A stretch of 64,000 bases of DNA from Chloroflexi bacterium bin20 (GTDB lineage: Bacteria; Chloroflexota; Anaerolineae; Aggregatilineales; Phototrophicaceae). The notes under the pieces were generated by a model. That model searched no databases. It had not been told where the DNA came from and saw only the letters and a list, made by a program, of their open reading frames with translations. The DNA lies in assembly GCA_002238485.1 (NCBI GenBank), contig MPMG01000014.1, positions 1 through 64,000 of the forward strand, in the 5' to 3' direction. Every line of letters starts with the position of its first letter. Position 1 is the first letter of the stretch. Positions 26,327-35,070 of this stretch are shown here, piece after piece. Both the position numbers and the translations under genes were made by a program.

Positions 26327-26936
26327 GAGTCTGCGTTGCGCCATCGAGGGGGGATACGCGTCGCGCCTCGCTCTCGATGAACTCCACCAGTCCCGCGATG
26401 CTGGGGTTGGGCGGCGTGCTGCGGGGCATGTCGTGCAGCTGCGCAGTCACGATTCGCCGCGAATCGCCCAGCTCCAGCCGCGCCTCGCCCACCTGCCCGG
26501 CGCGCGCCTTTTGCAGCCACAGCGCCTTGCCCTCCAGCCGCGTGGATTCGCTCGTGCGCAGGCAGATTTGCAGGCGATGCGCCGATTGCCTTGGCTCTAG
26601 CGCAACCAGAATCTCGCCGCCCGGGGGCTGCCAGTCCTGCGTGGCATCGACCAGCCCGACTGCAACCTGCTGCGCCAGCTTCGCGCGCTGACTCGCGTCC
26701 AGGCCATCGGCGACATTGGCGGCGTGATAACCCATGCCATCAAGCGCCACCAGGCAGGAGCGTCCGCCCGTCGCGCGGCAATGCCAGACCTGCTCGCTGC
26801 ACGATGCGCCCGTATCCAGCAGCAACACATTGTCTGCGCCTGACATCAGACGCCGCAGGAAGGTGTGCAGGCGCGGCAGCAGCCACAGGTCGCCGCGGAT
26901 ATGGCTCGTGTAGAGCAGGCTCAGCGATTGCGCCAC
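26322..26936 (-). CDS. Hypothetical protein with weak similarity to 5'-nucleotidase/metallophosphatase N-termini
   Basis: 204 residues from a GTG at 26936 that overlaps the enoyl-CoA hydratase stop by 16 bp; upstream residues in this frame lie inside that gene and are a shadow. The opening SLLYTSHIRGDLWLLPRLHT and later NVLLLDTGAS mimic the first two strands of 5'-nucleotidase-like phosphoesterases, but DxH is not conserved (SHIRG), so metal binding is doubtful. ALDGMGYHAANV fits the same fold. The C-terminus ends in a copy of dispersed box 2, which supplies the stop. Family assignment is tentative. Confidence 0.55.
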   Translation of the reverse strand: MAQSLSLLYTSHIRGDLWLLPRLHTFLRRLMSGADNVLLLDTGASCSEQVWHCRATGGRSCLVALDGMGYHAANVADGLDASQRAKLAQQVAVGLVDATQDWQPPGGEILVALEPRQSAHRLQICLRTSESTRLEGKALWLQKARAGQVGEARLELGDSRRIVTAQLHDMPRSTPPNPSIAGLVEFIESEARRVSPLDGATQTL

Positions 26937-27697
26937 ACTGCTCGCCGCTTTTCGATGAAGGCGCGCATGCCTTCGACCTTGTCTTCGCTGCCGAAGGCGA
27001 TGAGAAAGTTGCGCCGCTCGAATGCCAGCCCTTCGGCCAGCGCGCTCTCGTGGGCTTTGTTGACGGCTTCTTTGGTCAGGCGCACTGCCACCTGCGAACG
27101 CCTCGCCACTTTTTGGGCGATGCCGATCGCCTGCGCCATGAAGTCCTCCTGCGGCGCGACGCGACTGACCAGGCCAGCCATCAGCGCTTCTTCCGCGTTC
27201 AAACGCCGGTCGGTGAGCATGATTTCCATCGCCAGCGCCTTGCCTACCGCGCGCGTGAGACGTTGGGTGCCGCCAGCGCCAGGCAAGATGCCCAGGTTGA
27301 TCTCGGGCTGCCCAAACACGGCCGTATCGGCTGCCACGATCATGTCGCAGCACATCGCCAGTTCGCAGCCGCCACCCAGGGCATAACCGGCCACGGCCGC
27401 GATGATGGGCTTGCGCACACGGCTGAAATCGAAGCGATCGACCAGCGAGTCGTCCATCATCATGTCGATCTGCGTTTTGCCGTCCATCTCTTTGATATCT
27501 GCGCCCGCCGCGAAGACTTTGTCGCCACCAGTTAGGATGATCGCGCCGATGGTCGGGTCGGCTTCGAAGCCGTACATGGCGCCTTTGACTTCGTCCAACA
27601 GCGGCGAATTCAGGGCATTGAGCGCTTTGGGTCGATTCAAGGTGATGCGGCCCACGCCATCGGCGGGACTATCGACCAGGATGAATGCATAGCTCAT
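26921..27697 (-). CDS. Enoyl-CoA hydratase/isomerase (crotonase family)
   Basis: 258 residues, standard crotonase length. Oxyanion-hole motifs are AAGADIKEM (residues 64-72) and GYALGGGCELAMCCD. Both acidic catalytic residues of enoyl-CoA hydratases are in place (QPEINLGILPGAGGTQRL). This favours a true short-chain enoyl-CoA hydratase of beta-oxidation or butyryl-CoA metabolism. TACAAT at 27731-27736 (minus strand) lies 33 nt upstream of the ATG. The downstream 204-aa gene overlaps the 3' end and is probably cotranscribed. Confidence 0.9.
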   Translation of the reverse strand: MSYAFILVDSPADGVGRITLNRPKALNALNSPLLDEVKGAMYGFEADPTIGAIILTGGDKVFAAGADIKEMDGKTQIDMMMDDSLVDRFDFSRVRKPIIAAVAGYALGGGCELAMCCDMIVAADTAVFGQPEINLGILPGAGGTQRLTRAVGKALAMEIMLTDRRLNAEEALMAGLVSRVAPQEDFMAQAIGIAQKVARRSQVAVRLTKEAVNKAHESALAEGLAFERRNFLIAFGSEDKVEGMRAFIEKRRAVWRNR

Positions 27698-27751
27698 AGG
27701 GGCTGTCCCTTCGTGGTTGAGAATGCGGCGATTGTAGCACGAGTCGCGCCG

Positions 27752-28768
27752 TCAGGATTGCAGCCAAGCCAGGATTTCCCGCGCCGCGCTTTCTGGCGAT
27801 TCCGGCTTATGCAGCGCCAGGCTCGTGGCAGTCCAGGGGGCATAGCGCCGCGGGTCGGTGACGCTCATCAGCATGATGGTTTTTGCGCCGCTGGCCGCCG
27901 CCAGATGGGTCAAGCCGCTGTCGTTGCCGATGTAAAGCCGAGCTGCCGCCCCCAGCGCGCCGATTTCCGCGAAGCTGAGCGCCCCCGCCCATTGCTGCGC
28001 CGGCGTCTGCAATAGCCGACCGACTGCCGCGACCAGCTCCTGATCACCCGGACCGCCCAGCAGGATCAGCTCGGTATCGGTTGCTTTGACGAGCGCATCG
28101 AGCAGCGCTGCCATCTGCGCCGGCGGATACCGTTTGGCTGCCAGCTGCGCGCCGGGATTGCTGCCGCCGCCGGGGTGGGCGACGAGGAAGGACTTCTTGA
28201 TCCCGGCCGCCTGCAGACGCGTCCGCACTGTTGCCAGCGCAGTTTCATCGACAGGCAGGTTGGCGTAGGCATGAAAATTGTGCCCGACCGCCGCCCCGGC
28301 TACGCGCAGGTAAATCTCGGCTTCGTGCTCCGGCGCCGCTGCATCGGCCGCCACGCGCAGGTTGTAGCCGAAGCCGCGTCCACCGCTATCGATGCCCGCC
28401 CGCAGTGGTATGCCCGCCAGCCAGACAGCCAGGCTCATCACGGGCGAGCGGACGAGCGACACAGCCAGGTCGAATCGCCCATCGCGCAGCCGCCTCACCA
28501 GCCGCCAGAAGTCGCTGGGATGGCGAGTGGGCATGTCGTCGATAGCTAGGATGTCGTCCAGGGCGGGATGACCGGCAATCGCGCGCGCCGACCAGGCGCC
28601 TGCCGCAAAGCTGATGTGCGCGGACGGGAAGCCCTCGCGCAAGGCAGTCAGCGCGGCTGTGGCCATCACCACATCGCCGATGCAGCAGGGACGCAAAATG
28701 ACAATTCGCTGCGCCTGCGCAGGCGATGCGTCGGCCGGAAAGATGCGCCCCAAGAGCGGATAAATCAT
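27752..28768 (-). CDS. Glycosyltransferase family 9 (heptosyltransferase-like)
   Basis: 338 residues. GT9 landmarks: RIVILRPCCIGDVVMATAAL near the start, FDLAVSLVRSP in the middle, VAHPGGGSNPG and YIGNDSGLTHLAAASGAKTI in the nucleotide-sugar domain, and FxxPWTATS near the end. GT9 enzymes transfer heptose from ADP- or GDP-heptose to LPS or other glycans. The start at 28768 (MIYPLLGRIF) is supported by a TACAAT hexamer at about 28801-28806 on the minus strand; the longer frame from 28879 would run upstream of it. An HldE-C-like nucleotidyltransferase lies 3.3 kb away. Confidence 0.85.
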   Translation of the reverse strand: MIYPLLGRIFPADASPAQAQRIVILRPCCIGDVVMATAALTALREGFPSAHISFAAGAWSARAIAGHPALDDILAIDDMPTRHPSDFWRLVRRLRDGRFDLAVSLVRSPVMSLAVWLAGIPLRAGIDSGGRGFGYNLRVAADAAAPEHEAEIYLRVAGAAVGHNFHAYANLPVDETALATVRTRLQAAGIKKSFLVAHPGGGSNPGAQLAAKRYPPAQMAALLDALVKATDTELILLGGPGDQELVAAVGRLLQTPAQQWAGALSFAEIGALGAAARLYIGNDSGLTHLAAASGAKTIMLMSVTDPRRYAPWTATSLALHKPESPESAAREILAWLQS

Positions 28769-28873
28769 GCTGATGCGCTGCTGTCCACGGGCATGCTGTG
28801 ATTGTACCTCAGCGCTTCGACCCATATAGCCAGCGCGAATCCGACCCATCTGCCCGTTCCTGAGAGCAAAATG

Positions 28874-28901
28874 TTGCATTCCGATTAAATCATGTTAAGA
28901 T
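28874..28901 (+). promoter_or_regulatory. Possible sigma70 promoter for the DUF4013-like gene
   Basis: TTGCAT (28874-28879), a 16-nt spacer and TAAGAT (28896-28901), 44 nt before the ATG at 28946. It sits in a noticeably AT-rich gap. Confidence 0.5.
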
Positions 28902-28945
28902 AGCTTTAAGCAAAAATGAAATCTCATAATAGGGGAGCTACATTT

Positions 28946-29650
28946 ATGATTGTTGTACGCGCCTTCACTTATATCTTCCGCGACCGTCACTGGCGCAGCA
29001 AATTGACCGAAATGGCTGTTTTTGTGCTGCTGCTGCCCTTCCCCATCATTGGGCTGGTCAGCCTCTGCGTCTTGCTGGGTTATCTGGCAAAAATTATCCA
29101 CAACATCAGCGCCGACTTTGAACGTCCGCTGCCGGAGTGGGACCACATTGGCGAAGACATCCGCAAGGGCATTCCCGTTTTGCTGGCGATCATCGTCTAT
29201 CACTTGCCGCTGCTGCTGGCTGCCGCGCTGCTGGCTGTCGTTCGCGACTCGGCTGCGCCGGGCTTGATCGCCGGCATCGACTCGATCGCTCCGGTTGCGC
29301 TGCTGCTGTACAGTTTGCTTGCCTGGTCTTTGTGGACGCTGGGGCTGGTTCGCTATGCAGAAACTTGGGAATCCGAGCGCTTTTACCAATTCAACCAATC
29401 GTTGCGTAGGTTGCAGCGCAATATCCCGCTGGTTTTGGGATGGCTGGTATCGGCGCTGATCGCCAATGTGCTGCTGCTGACGTTGCTGCCCGTCTTTCTG
29501 CTGGGCGCGATTCTGCTTATGCCTGTGCATGGTTATGTGGCCGGCACGTATGCGCGTCGACTGCGGGCTGCGCGGCTGGCTGAACGTCATGAGCAGGCCG
29601 GCGATTCCGCCAGTTTTCTGCACAGCCGCAGCGCCGAGGCGCTCGTGTAG
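28946..29650 (+). CDS. DUF4013-type multi-pass membrane protein
   Basis: 234 residues. An amphipathic start (RAFTYIFRDRHWRSKL) precedes about five or six hydrophobic helices (LLLPFPIIGLVSLCVLLGYL, IPVLLAIIVYHLPLLLAAAL and others). PEWDHIGEDIRKG between helices is the conserved loop of DUF4013 proteins. The ATG at 28946 follows GGGGAG with 8-nt spacing, so I prefer it to 28916. A long antisense frame covers the same DNA and is a shadow. Function unknown. Confidence 0.8.
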   Translation: MIVVRAFTYIFRDRHWRSKLTEMAVFVLLLPFPIIGLVSLCVLLGYLAKIIHNISADFERPLPEWDHIGEDIRKGIPVLLAIIVYHLPLLLAAALLAVVRDSAAPGLIAGIDSIAPVALLLYSLLAWSLWTLGLVRYAETWESERFYQFNQSLRRLQRNIPLVLGWLVSALIANVLLLTLLPVFLLGAILLMPVHGYVAGTYARRLRAARLAERHEQAGDSASFLHSRSAEALV

Positions 29651-29692
29651 CCTGCGCTGGCGACATCACCGCCTCGTCCCTGCAGCCATCCA

Positions 29693-29735
29693 ATACCCTC
29701 GGGGGGAGGGGGGAGCCTTCCCCTGTCGATTCGCT
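29693..29735 (+). repeat. Degenerate piece of the dispersed repeat
   Basis: ACCCTCGGGGGGAGGGGGGA then CCCCTGTCG resembles a scrambled box 1 in the gap before pepF. Arms no longer pair cleanly. Confidence 0.35.
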
Positions 29736-29791
29736 CCTGGGTCTGCTAGCATAGTTGCTTCTACCAACCTGCGTGAGCGAAAGAAAAAGCC

Positions 29792-31615
29792 ATGTCCGCT
29801 GCCCCGCAAGAACGCCCCACCGGCGCCGAAAATGTGATCTGGGATCTGTCTGTCTTCTACGACAGCTTTGACGACCCGCGTCTGGAAGCCGATATAGAAC
29901 GGCTGGACGGGCTGGCAGCAGCTTTTCAATCCAGCTGGCGCGGCAAGGTGGCGCAGATGACAGCCAGCGACTTTGCAAAAGCCTACCAGCAGATGGAAAC
30001 CATCTATGATTTGCGTGGTCGTCTGGGCGCTTTTGCCTTCCTGAACTTTTCGACCGATACAGCACAACCCGAATACCAGGCGGCGGTGGCGCGCGTCGAA
30101 GAGTTGGAGTCCCGCCTCAGCCAGCAGATGGTTTTCTTCGATCTGGAATGGAATGCGCTGGACGATGAACAGGCCAATGCCATCCTGGCTGATCCTGCCA
30201 TCGCCGATTATCGCTATTTCCTGGAAGCCGAGCGCCGCTATCGTCCCTACAACCTCAGCGAAGCCGAAGAGCAGATCAGCATAGAAAAGAGCGTGACCGG
30301 CAGCAGCGCCTGGACGCGCTTCTTCACGCAGCTGACCAGCGCCTTTCGCTTCGACTGGCTGGGCGAGCAGGTCAATATGACTTTTGTGCTCAACAAACTG
30401 CGCGATGCCGACCGCGACACCCGTGAAATGGCTTGGCGAAAGCTCACCGACAAGCTGCGCGAAAAGCAGATGGAGCTTACTTTCATCTTCAATACGCTTG
30501 CGCTGGACAAAGCCAACAGCGACCGCCGCCGCGGATATGCCAGCTGGGTCTCGGCGCGCAACCTGAGCAACAAAGCCAGCGACGAAGTGGTCGAGGCGCT
30601 GGTGCAGACGGTCACAAGCAACTATGGCCTGGTCGCCCGCCACTATCATCTCAAGCGCGCTCTGCTGGATTATGAAGAGCTATTCGACTACGACCGCTAT
30701 GCGCCGCTGAATTTGAAAGAGAGCGATGCTTTCTACACCTGGGAAGCAGCGCGCGATATCGTGCTGGATGCCTTTAGAACGTTCAGCCCACGCATGCAAG
30801 AGGTGGCGCAGCGCTTCTTTGCTGGCGGCTGGATACACGCGCCGGTGCTGCCCAACAAACGCGGTGGCGCATTCGCCGCATCGACTGTCGCTTCCGCCAA
30901 CCCCTTCGTGTTTCTCAATTATCTGGGCGATGCGCGCGATGTCACTACGCTGGCGCACGAGCTGGGGCATGGCATACACATGTACCTGTCGGGCAAAGAG
31001 AAAGGTCTCTTCGCCTTGTATACACCCCTCACAACCGCCGAGATGGCTTCCACCTTCGCCGAGATGCTGGTCTTCCAAGACCTCATGGCCGCAGAAGACG
31101 ATCCCGAAATAAAGCTGTCCATGCTGGTGGAGAAGATTGAAGACACCTTCGCCACAGTCTTCCGCCAGATCTCCATGAATCGCTTTGAAGACAAGATGCA
31201 CAATGCTCGCCGCGACGAAGGTGAGCTGACTGCCGAGCGCTTCAATTGCCTGTGGCTGGAAACGCAGCGCGACATGTTCGGCGACAGCCTGACCATCACC
31301 GACGAGTATGGCAGCTGGTGGAGCTATGTGCCGCACTTTTTGCACACGCCCGGCTATGTCTATGCCTATTCTTTTGGCGAGCTGTTGGTGCTGGCGTTAT
31401 ACAAGATCTATCAGGAAGAAGGCGCGGACTTTGTGCCCCGCTATCTTGACCTGCTGGCTGCTGGCGACTCCGATTATCCCGATCGGCTGCTGGCGAAGGT
31501 GGGCGTGGATATCAACGATCCGGGCTTCTGGCAAAAGGGCATCGATGTCATCGCCGAGTGGATCGACCAGTCGCAAACGTTGGCGCGGCAGCTGTATCCC
31601 GACAAGTTTGCATGA
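29792..31615 (+). CDS. pepF: Oligoendopeptidase F (M3 family)
   Basis: 607 residues, the usual size for M3B oligoendopeptidases, which are cytoplasmic zinc peptidases that trim short peptides. The zinc site is TLAHELGHGIHMY (HExxH) near residue 390, with the third ligand Glu in the following helix (TTAEMASTFAEMLV). The C-terminus carries HTPGYVYAYSFGELLVLALY, typical of the family. No signal peptide. The gap upstream holds a degenerate repeat and a possible TAGCAT -10 near 29747. The following DUF3052-like gene is 19 nt downstream. Confidence 0.94.
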   Translation: MSAAPQERPTGAENVIWDLSVFYDSFDDPRLEADIERLDGLAAAFQSSWRGKVAQMTASDFAKAYQQMETIYDLRGRLGAFAFLNFSTDTAQPEYQAAVARVEELESRLSQQMVFFDLEWNALDDEQANAILADPAIADYRYFLEAERRYRPYNLSEAEEQISIEKSVTGSSAWTRFFTQLTSAFRFDWLGEQVNMTFVLNKLRDADRDTREMAWRKLTDKLREKQMELTFIFNTLALDKANSDRRRGYASWVSARNLSNKASDEVVEALVQTVTSNYGLVARHYHLKRALLDYEELFDYDRYAPLNLKESDAFYTWEAARDIVLDAFRTFSPRMQEVAQRFFAGGWIHAPVLPNKRGGAFAASTVASANPFVFLNYLGDARDVTTLAHELGHGIHMYLSGKEKGLFALYTPLTTAEMASTFAEMLVFQDLMAAEDDPEIKLSMLVEKIEDTFATVFRQISMNRFEDKMHNARRDEGELTAERFNCLWLETQRDMFGDSLTITDEYGSWWSYVPHFLHTPGYVYAYSFGELLVLALYKIYQEEGADFVPRYLDLLAAGDSDYPDRLLAKVGVDINDPGFWQKGIDVIAEWIDQSQTLARQLYPDKFA

Positions 31616-31634
31616 TGGCGACAAGGTTCTGACC

Positions 31635-32045
31635 ATGACCACTGGCTACTCCAAGACGCCCCTGATCAAGAAGCTGGGCATCAAGCGCGGCTTTCGACTG
31701 GCCTTGCTGGATGCGCCGATGGACTACCTCGAGACATGGGGCGATCTGCCGCCAGACCTGCAAATCGACAGCGCGATCGCCAAGGCCCCGTACGACTTCA
31801 TCCAGGCCTTTTATGTCTGGAGAGCCGACTATGAAAATGACTTTCTGCGGCTCAAATCCGCCATACACAAACGCGGCATGGTCTGGATTTCCTGGTACAA
31901 GAAGGCGTCCAAAATGCCCACCGACCTCAGCGAAGACATCGTGCGCGAGGTGGCGCTGGCGGGTGGGCTGGTGGATGTCAAAGTCGCCGCGATCGACGCG
32001 CAGTGGTCGGGCTTGAAGCTGGTCTACCGCAGCAAAGACCGCTGA
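31635..32045 (+). CDS. DUF3052-like small protein
   Basis: 136 residues, soluble. KKLGIKRGFRLALLDAP and later KRGMVWISWYKKASKMPTDL match the compact single-domain DUF3052 pattern known mainly from Actinobacteria and Chloroflexi. The ATG at 31635 is the first methionine that gives this domain; the longer upstream frame overlaps pepF and is noise. Its stop overlaps the next start (TGATG). The biochemical role is unknown. Confidence 0.75.
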   Translation: MTTGYSKTPLIKKLGIKRGFRLALLDAPMDYLETWGDLPPDLQIDSAIAKAPYDFIQAFYVWRADYENDFLRLKSAIHKRGMVWISWYKKASKMPTDLSEDIVREVALAGGLVDVKVAAIDAQWSGLKLVYRSKDR

Positions 32046-32527
32046 TGAGGATAGAGAAGTGGCGACCGCACACGTTGGATGAGGCAGGGCAGCTGTGCGA
32101 AAGGCTGCGTCAGGCTGGCAAGACGGTCGTCTTTACCAACGGGCACTTCGACCTGCTGCATGTTGGGCATTTGGATTATTTGCAAAAGGCGCGGGCTGTG
32201 GGCGATGCGCTGGTTGTGGGCGTCAATGGCGACCAGTCGACGCGCCAACTGAAAGGCGAGGGACGGCCCTTTGTGCCAGCTGTGGAGCGGGCGCGTCTGC
32301 TGGCGGGGCTGCGCTGCGTCGATGTGGTCCTGGTCTTCGAAGCCGACACGGCGGATGAATTGCTGCGCGCGCTGCAGCCGGATATCTATGCCAAGGGCGG
32401 CGATTATGCGCACAAGCCGCTGCCCGAACGCGCGACGGTCGAGGCTCTCGGCGGTCGAGTCGAGTTGATTGACTTCTTGCCCGGGCACAGCACCAGCGCG
32501 CTGATAGAGAAAGTTCGCAATTCTTGA
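32045..32527 (+). CDS. Nucleotidyltransferase of the HldE C-terminal (RfaE2) type
   Basis: 160 residues, one cytidylyltransferase-like domain. The HxGH nucleotide-binding motif is TNGHFDLLHVGHLDYL, followed by VVGVNGDQSTRQLKGEGRP and, near the end, a KGGDYAHKPLPE loop. These match the RfaE domain II that makes ADP-D-glycero-manno-heptose, without the kinase domain of full HldE. ISNSxR is replaced by GHSTSALIEK. Start codon overlaps the previous stop by one base (TGATG), excluding the longer frame from 32003. With GT9 at 27752 it points to a heptose-type sugar pathway. Confidence 0.83.
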   Translation: MRIEKWRPHTLDEAGQLCERLRQAGKTVVFTNGHFDLLHVGHLDYLQKARAVGDALVVGVNGDQSTRQLKGEGRPFVPAVERARLLAGLRCVDVVLVFEADTADELLRALQPDIYAKGGDYAHKPLPERATVEALGGRVELIDFLPGHSTSALIEKVRNS

Positions 32528-32625
32528 GTGCGCATCGCTGTCGAGCGCCAATAGGCAAGGGATTGGCATGGACGGCTGCGACTATGCGCGCGAGGCCACC
32601 GCTGTCGTGAAATGATGGCGCAGAA

Positions 32626-32652
32626 TCAAAAGAGGCGGGTCATTGCCCCGCC
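32626..32652 (-). terminator. Intrinsic terminator downstream of rpsD
   Basis: Read on the minus strand: GGGGCGGG, 7-nt loop, CCCGCCTC (one G-U pair) and then TTTTGATT. It lies 34 nt after the rpsD stop. The rest of 32528-32685 holds nothing I recognise. Confidence 0.65.
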
Positions 32653-32685
32653 CCTCGGATAGTCTGTGCTTGTTGTCCGTATCGC

Positions 32686-33312
32686 TCAGGTCAAGCGGTT
32701 GTAATACTCGACCACCAACTGGATATCCACCGGCGTCTGCACTTCGCCTTCTTCTGGGACGCGGTTCAAGGTAACGCGGAACTGGTCTTTGTCCACCGAC
32801 AGGTAGGGCGGGAAGTAAGCGGCTTGCTGGATCCACTCGATGATATGCACATTCTTCTTCATTTTGTCGCTGACTTCGACGACATCGCCCGCCCGCACTT
32901 GATAGGAAGGCAGGTCGAGGCGTCGCCCGTTGACCAGGATATGCCCGTGTCCGACGATCTGCCGCGCCGACCAGATTGTGGCCGCCAGCCCGCTGCGATA
33001 GACAAGATTGTCCAGCCGCCGTTCTAGCAAGCCCAGCAGGTTGATGCCGGTCGGTCCCGCCATCAGCGCCGCTTTCTTGTAATAGTTGCGCAGCTGTCGT
33101 TCGCGCACATTGTAGATGAAAGCCAGTTTCTGCTTTTCTTCCAGCTGGATGGCGTAGTTGCTGCGCCGTGACTGCCGGAAAGATTTCTCGCGTCCATGCT
33201 CGCCCGGTGGATACGAGCGCTTTTCCAGTATGCGCGAATACTTGGGGCGCGGCACGAGCAACTCGCCGAAGCGCCGCTGCTTTTTTGCTTTTGGTCCGTG
33301 ATACGATGCCAT
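32686..33312 (-). CDS. rpsD: Ribosomal protein S4
   Basis: 208 residues. [35 protein letters not shown] and the S4 RNA-binding domain ([35 protein letters not shown]) leave no doubt. The N-terminus ([18 protein letters not shown]) has none of the four cysteines that hold zinc in many S4 proteins, so it is the zinc-free form. It stands alone rather than beside rpsM, rpsK and rpoA. The ATG at 33312 is chosen over the longer frame from 33411; TATACT at 33356-33361 on the minus strand is a plausible -10. Confidence 0.96.
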   Translation of the reverse strand: MASYHGPKAKKQRRFGELLVPRPKYSRILEKRSYPPGEHGREKSFRQSRRSNYAIQLEEKQKLAFIYNVRERQLRNYYKKAALMAGPTGINLLGLLERRLDNLVYRSGLAATIWSARQIVGHGHILVNGRRLDLPSYQVRAGDVVEVSDKMKKNVHIIEWIQQAAYFPPYLSVDKDQFRVTLNRVPEEGEVQTPVDIQLVVEYYNRLT

Positions 33313-33417
33313 AGCTAAGAACTGCCTCTGGGCTGGCCTGCCAATGTAGCGTGGCAGTATAGCAGTTTTGCGCCGCGATACCAGTGCGAGTTTGGCGGGG
33401 AGCGCGAGCATACAGAC

Positions 33418-33443
33418 GGGCGACCCAATGGCTCGCCCCTACA
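33418..33443 (+). repeat. Dispersed box 2 repeat
   Basis: GGGCGACCCAATGGCTCGCC followed by CCTACA, between rpsD and the PhyH-like gene. The arms GGGCGA and TCGCCC can pair. No box 1 accompanies it. Confidence 0.85.
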
Positions 33444-33462
33444 CCACCCGCTGTGGTGAATC

Positions 33463-34308
33463 TTAGGCGGGCCGGTTCTCCAGCCTGCCCAGCCAGTAAT
33501 GCACATCAAATTCGCTGTCGCCAGTCAGGAATCGCCACAGCTTGATGCGGTTGACGATCTCCAGGCGTCCGCTGGCTGCCTCGAACCAGGGCTCGCGCCG
33601 GCTGAGGATATCTTGCACGCCGCCATCGCGAGAGTCTCGCGTATAGATCTCCCGCTGCGACTGATAGCCTGCCTCCAGGTCTTGCGTATTCCACAGGCGT
33701 AGCTGGCGCACAGCCGGGTTGAGGCGCAGCTTGAACATGTAACGGCGACGGTCGGTTTTGTTTTGGCGTCCGCAATGCCAGATGCCGTGATGCAGCGCCA
33801 GCAACGTGCCCGCCTTGCAGACCATGGCGATCTGCCCGCGCATATTCTGGTAGGCAGCCACATCCATCTCGTTGACGCGGCGGAAGTGACTGCCCGGCAG
33901 CAGCAACGTCCCGCCCATCTCCAGCGGCACATCGTGTGGGAAGTACATCAGTTGAATATCAAAATGACTGCGCAGGTCGATGATGGAGTCGGCGTGCAAT
34001 CCCTGCGCCTTGCCTTCATTGGGCTCGCGCACATGGATGGCATCATGGTCAAAAAGCGGATCTTCGCCGACCAGGCTTTGGATCAAGCCTTGCACCGCGG
34101 GCAGGTCGAGCATGCGGCGCATGGCGGTATCGGCATAACACTGCGAAAGTGGCGTGCCGGCTGGCGCGCCTTTGATCGCCTGGCGGTCGATATCGCGCAT
34201 GACCGCCTCGTTAATCTCCGCCGGCGCCAGCTCGTCAAAGCGCAGGAAACCCCGCGCCACAAACTCCGCCATCTGCTGCGAATTGAGCAAATGCTGTTTG
34301 TCGATCAT
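33463..34308 (-). CDS. Phytanoyl-CoA dioxygenase-family protein (Fe(II)/2-oxoglutarate)
   Basis: 281 residues, double-stranded beta-helix oxygenase fold. The facial triad can be read as His and Asp in GLHADSIID (HxD) and the distal His in LLALHHGIWHCG, with an Arg soon after for 2-oxoglutarate. PLEMGGTLLLPGSHFRR is the typical PhyH turn. Substrate cannot be predicted; members hydroxylate lipids, antibiotics and small metabolites. Its ATG overlaps the stop of the preceding 93-aa gene as ATGA, so the two are translationally coupled. Confidence 0.85.
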   Translation of the reverse strand: MIDKQHLLNSQQMAEFVARGFLRFDELAPAEINEAVMRDIDRQAIKGAPAGTPLSQCYADTAMRRMLDLPAVQGLIQSLVGEDPLFDHDAIHVREPNEGKAQGLHADSIIDLRSHFDIQLMYFPHDVPLEMGGTLLLPGSHFRRVNEMDVAAYQNMRGQIAMVCKAGTLLALHHGIWHCGRQNKTDRRRYMFKLRLNPAVRQLRLWNTQDLEAGYQSQREIYTRDSRDGGVQDILSRREPWFEAASGRLEIVNRIKLWRFLTGDSEFDVHYWLGRLENRPA

Positions 34309-34586
34309 GCCTCTGTGTCCTCCAGTTTCTCAAATACGAAGCCATATTTCATGAACGAAGTGCTGTACTCTTCGCCGGGATAGGGCGGGATGAGCACGGG
34401 CAACTGCAAGAGTCGCCAACCATCACGGAGGGCATCCAAGCCCGTTTCGTAGGGTGGCGTATCGCTGTCGCCGGTGGTATGCGCCTGGCTGCCGGCGCCA
34501 TCGTACATCGACCAGCCCAAAACCCGGCTATCCAGCGCGGATGTAGACAGGTAGAGCGTTAAGACCTGCTGTCGAATGGTTGCCAT
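34305..34586 (-). CDS. Hypothetical 93-aa protein coupled to the PhyH-like gene
   Basis: Small soluble protein: TIRQQVLTLYLSTSALDSRV, then a Gly/Asp/Thr-rich central loop and RLLQLPVLIPPYPGEEYSTS near the end. No family recognised. The start at 34586 follows AGAGGGA by a few bases; the longer frame to 34670 adds Cys/Arg-rich residues without support. It ends in an ATGA overlap with the PhyH-like gene. The pairing suggests a shared role, perhaps a subunit or regulator; that is inference only. Confidence 0.65.
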   Translation of the reverse strand: MATIRQQVLTLYLSTSALDSRVLGWSMYDGAGSQAHTTGDSDTPPYETGLDALRDGWRLLQLPVLIPPYPGEEYSTSFMKYGFVFEKLEDTEA

Positions 34587-34674
34587 TGATCCCTCTGCTG
34601 CGCGCGAATAATGGGCGATGCTAGCGCAGGCTGCGCCTCGCCGCAACATGTTGCCCCGCGCGCATTTCAATCAG

Positions 34675-35070
34675 TCAGTCGCCTGTTTCTACCGGGATCG
34701 GCACGCGCATATCGGGCAAGTCCGAGCGCTCGCGGAAGTAGCGGATGACCGCATCGCCGATCACCTTGGCTTTGGCAGCCATGGCCGCGCTTTTGACTGC
34801 CCAGCCGGCCAGTGGAATCAAGCCAGCCGCCTCGGCAATCACGCCGCCAGCAATCGCGCTGCCCACCGCGCCCGAAAGCGTCGAGAGCAGGTGGTCCATC
34901 TCGAAGGCATTGACCTCGTAGGCGCTGGATACTTGGTGAATCATGGCGGTATCGGCGGCAGTGAGGAAGAAGGCGCTGCCGGGAATCCAGCCTGTAAGCG
35001 CGGCGCCGGTCGTCCAGTTCGTCACGAGTTTGCGCGCCTCGCGGTCGGCATCTTGCAGTGACTTGGGCAT
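34675..35070 (-). CDS. DUF697-like small membrane-associated protein
   Basis: 131 residues. Two hydrophobic segments (GSAIAGGVIAEAAGLIPLAG and AVKSAAMAAKAKVIGDAVI) and an N-terminal region WIPGSAFFLTAADTAMIHQ that resembles the IP...D.xxQ..MI start of DUF697/YcjF-type proteins. AGGAG lies 7 nt before the ATG at 35070, fixing the start. These domains often accompany GTPases, but none is adjacent. Function unknown. Confidence 0.65.
   Translation of the reverse strand: MPKSLQDADREARKLVTNWTTGAALTGWIPGSAFFLTAADTAMIHQVSSAYEVNAFEMDHLLSTLSGAVGSAIAGGVIAEAAGLIPLAGWAVKSAAMAAKAKVIGDAVIRYFRERSDLPDMRVPIPVETGD

Noticed and set aside
26937-27353. Upstream extension of the 204-aa minus-strand protein
   Set aside because: This part lies wholly inside the enoyl-CoA hydratase gene in another frame; only the part after 26936 looks like genuine coding.
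28895-29623. 242-aa Gln-rich minus-strand open frame
   Set aside because: Antisense to the membrane protein at 28946, whose helices and DUF4013 loop are convincing. Gln-rich runs come from reversed Leu codons.
29666-30649. 327-aa minus-strand open frame
   Set aside because: Antisense to pepF, which has an intact HExxH site and full length.
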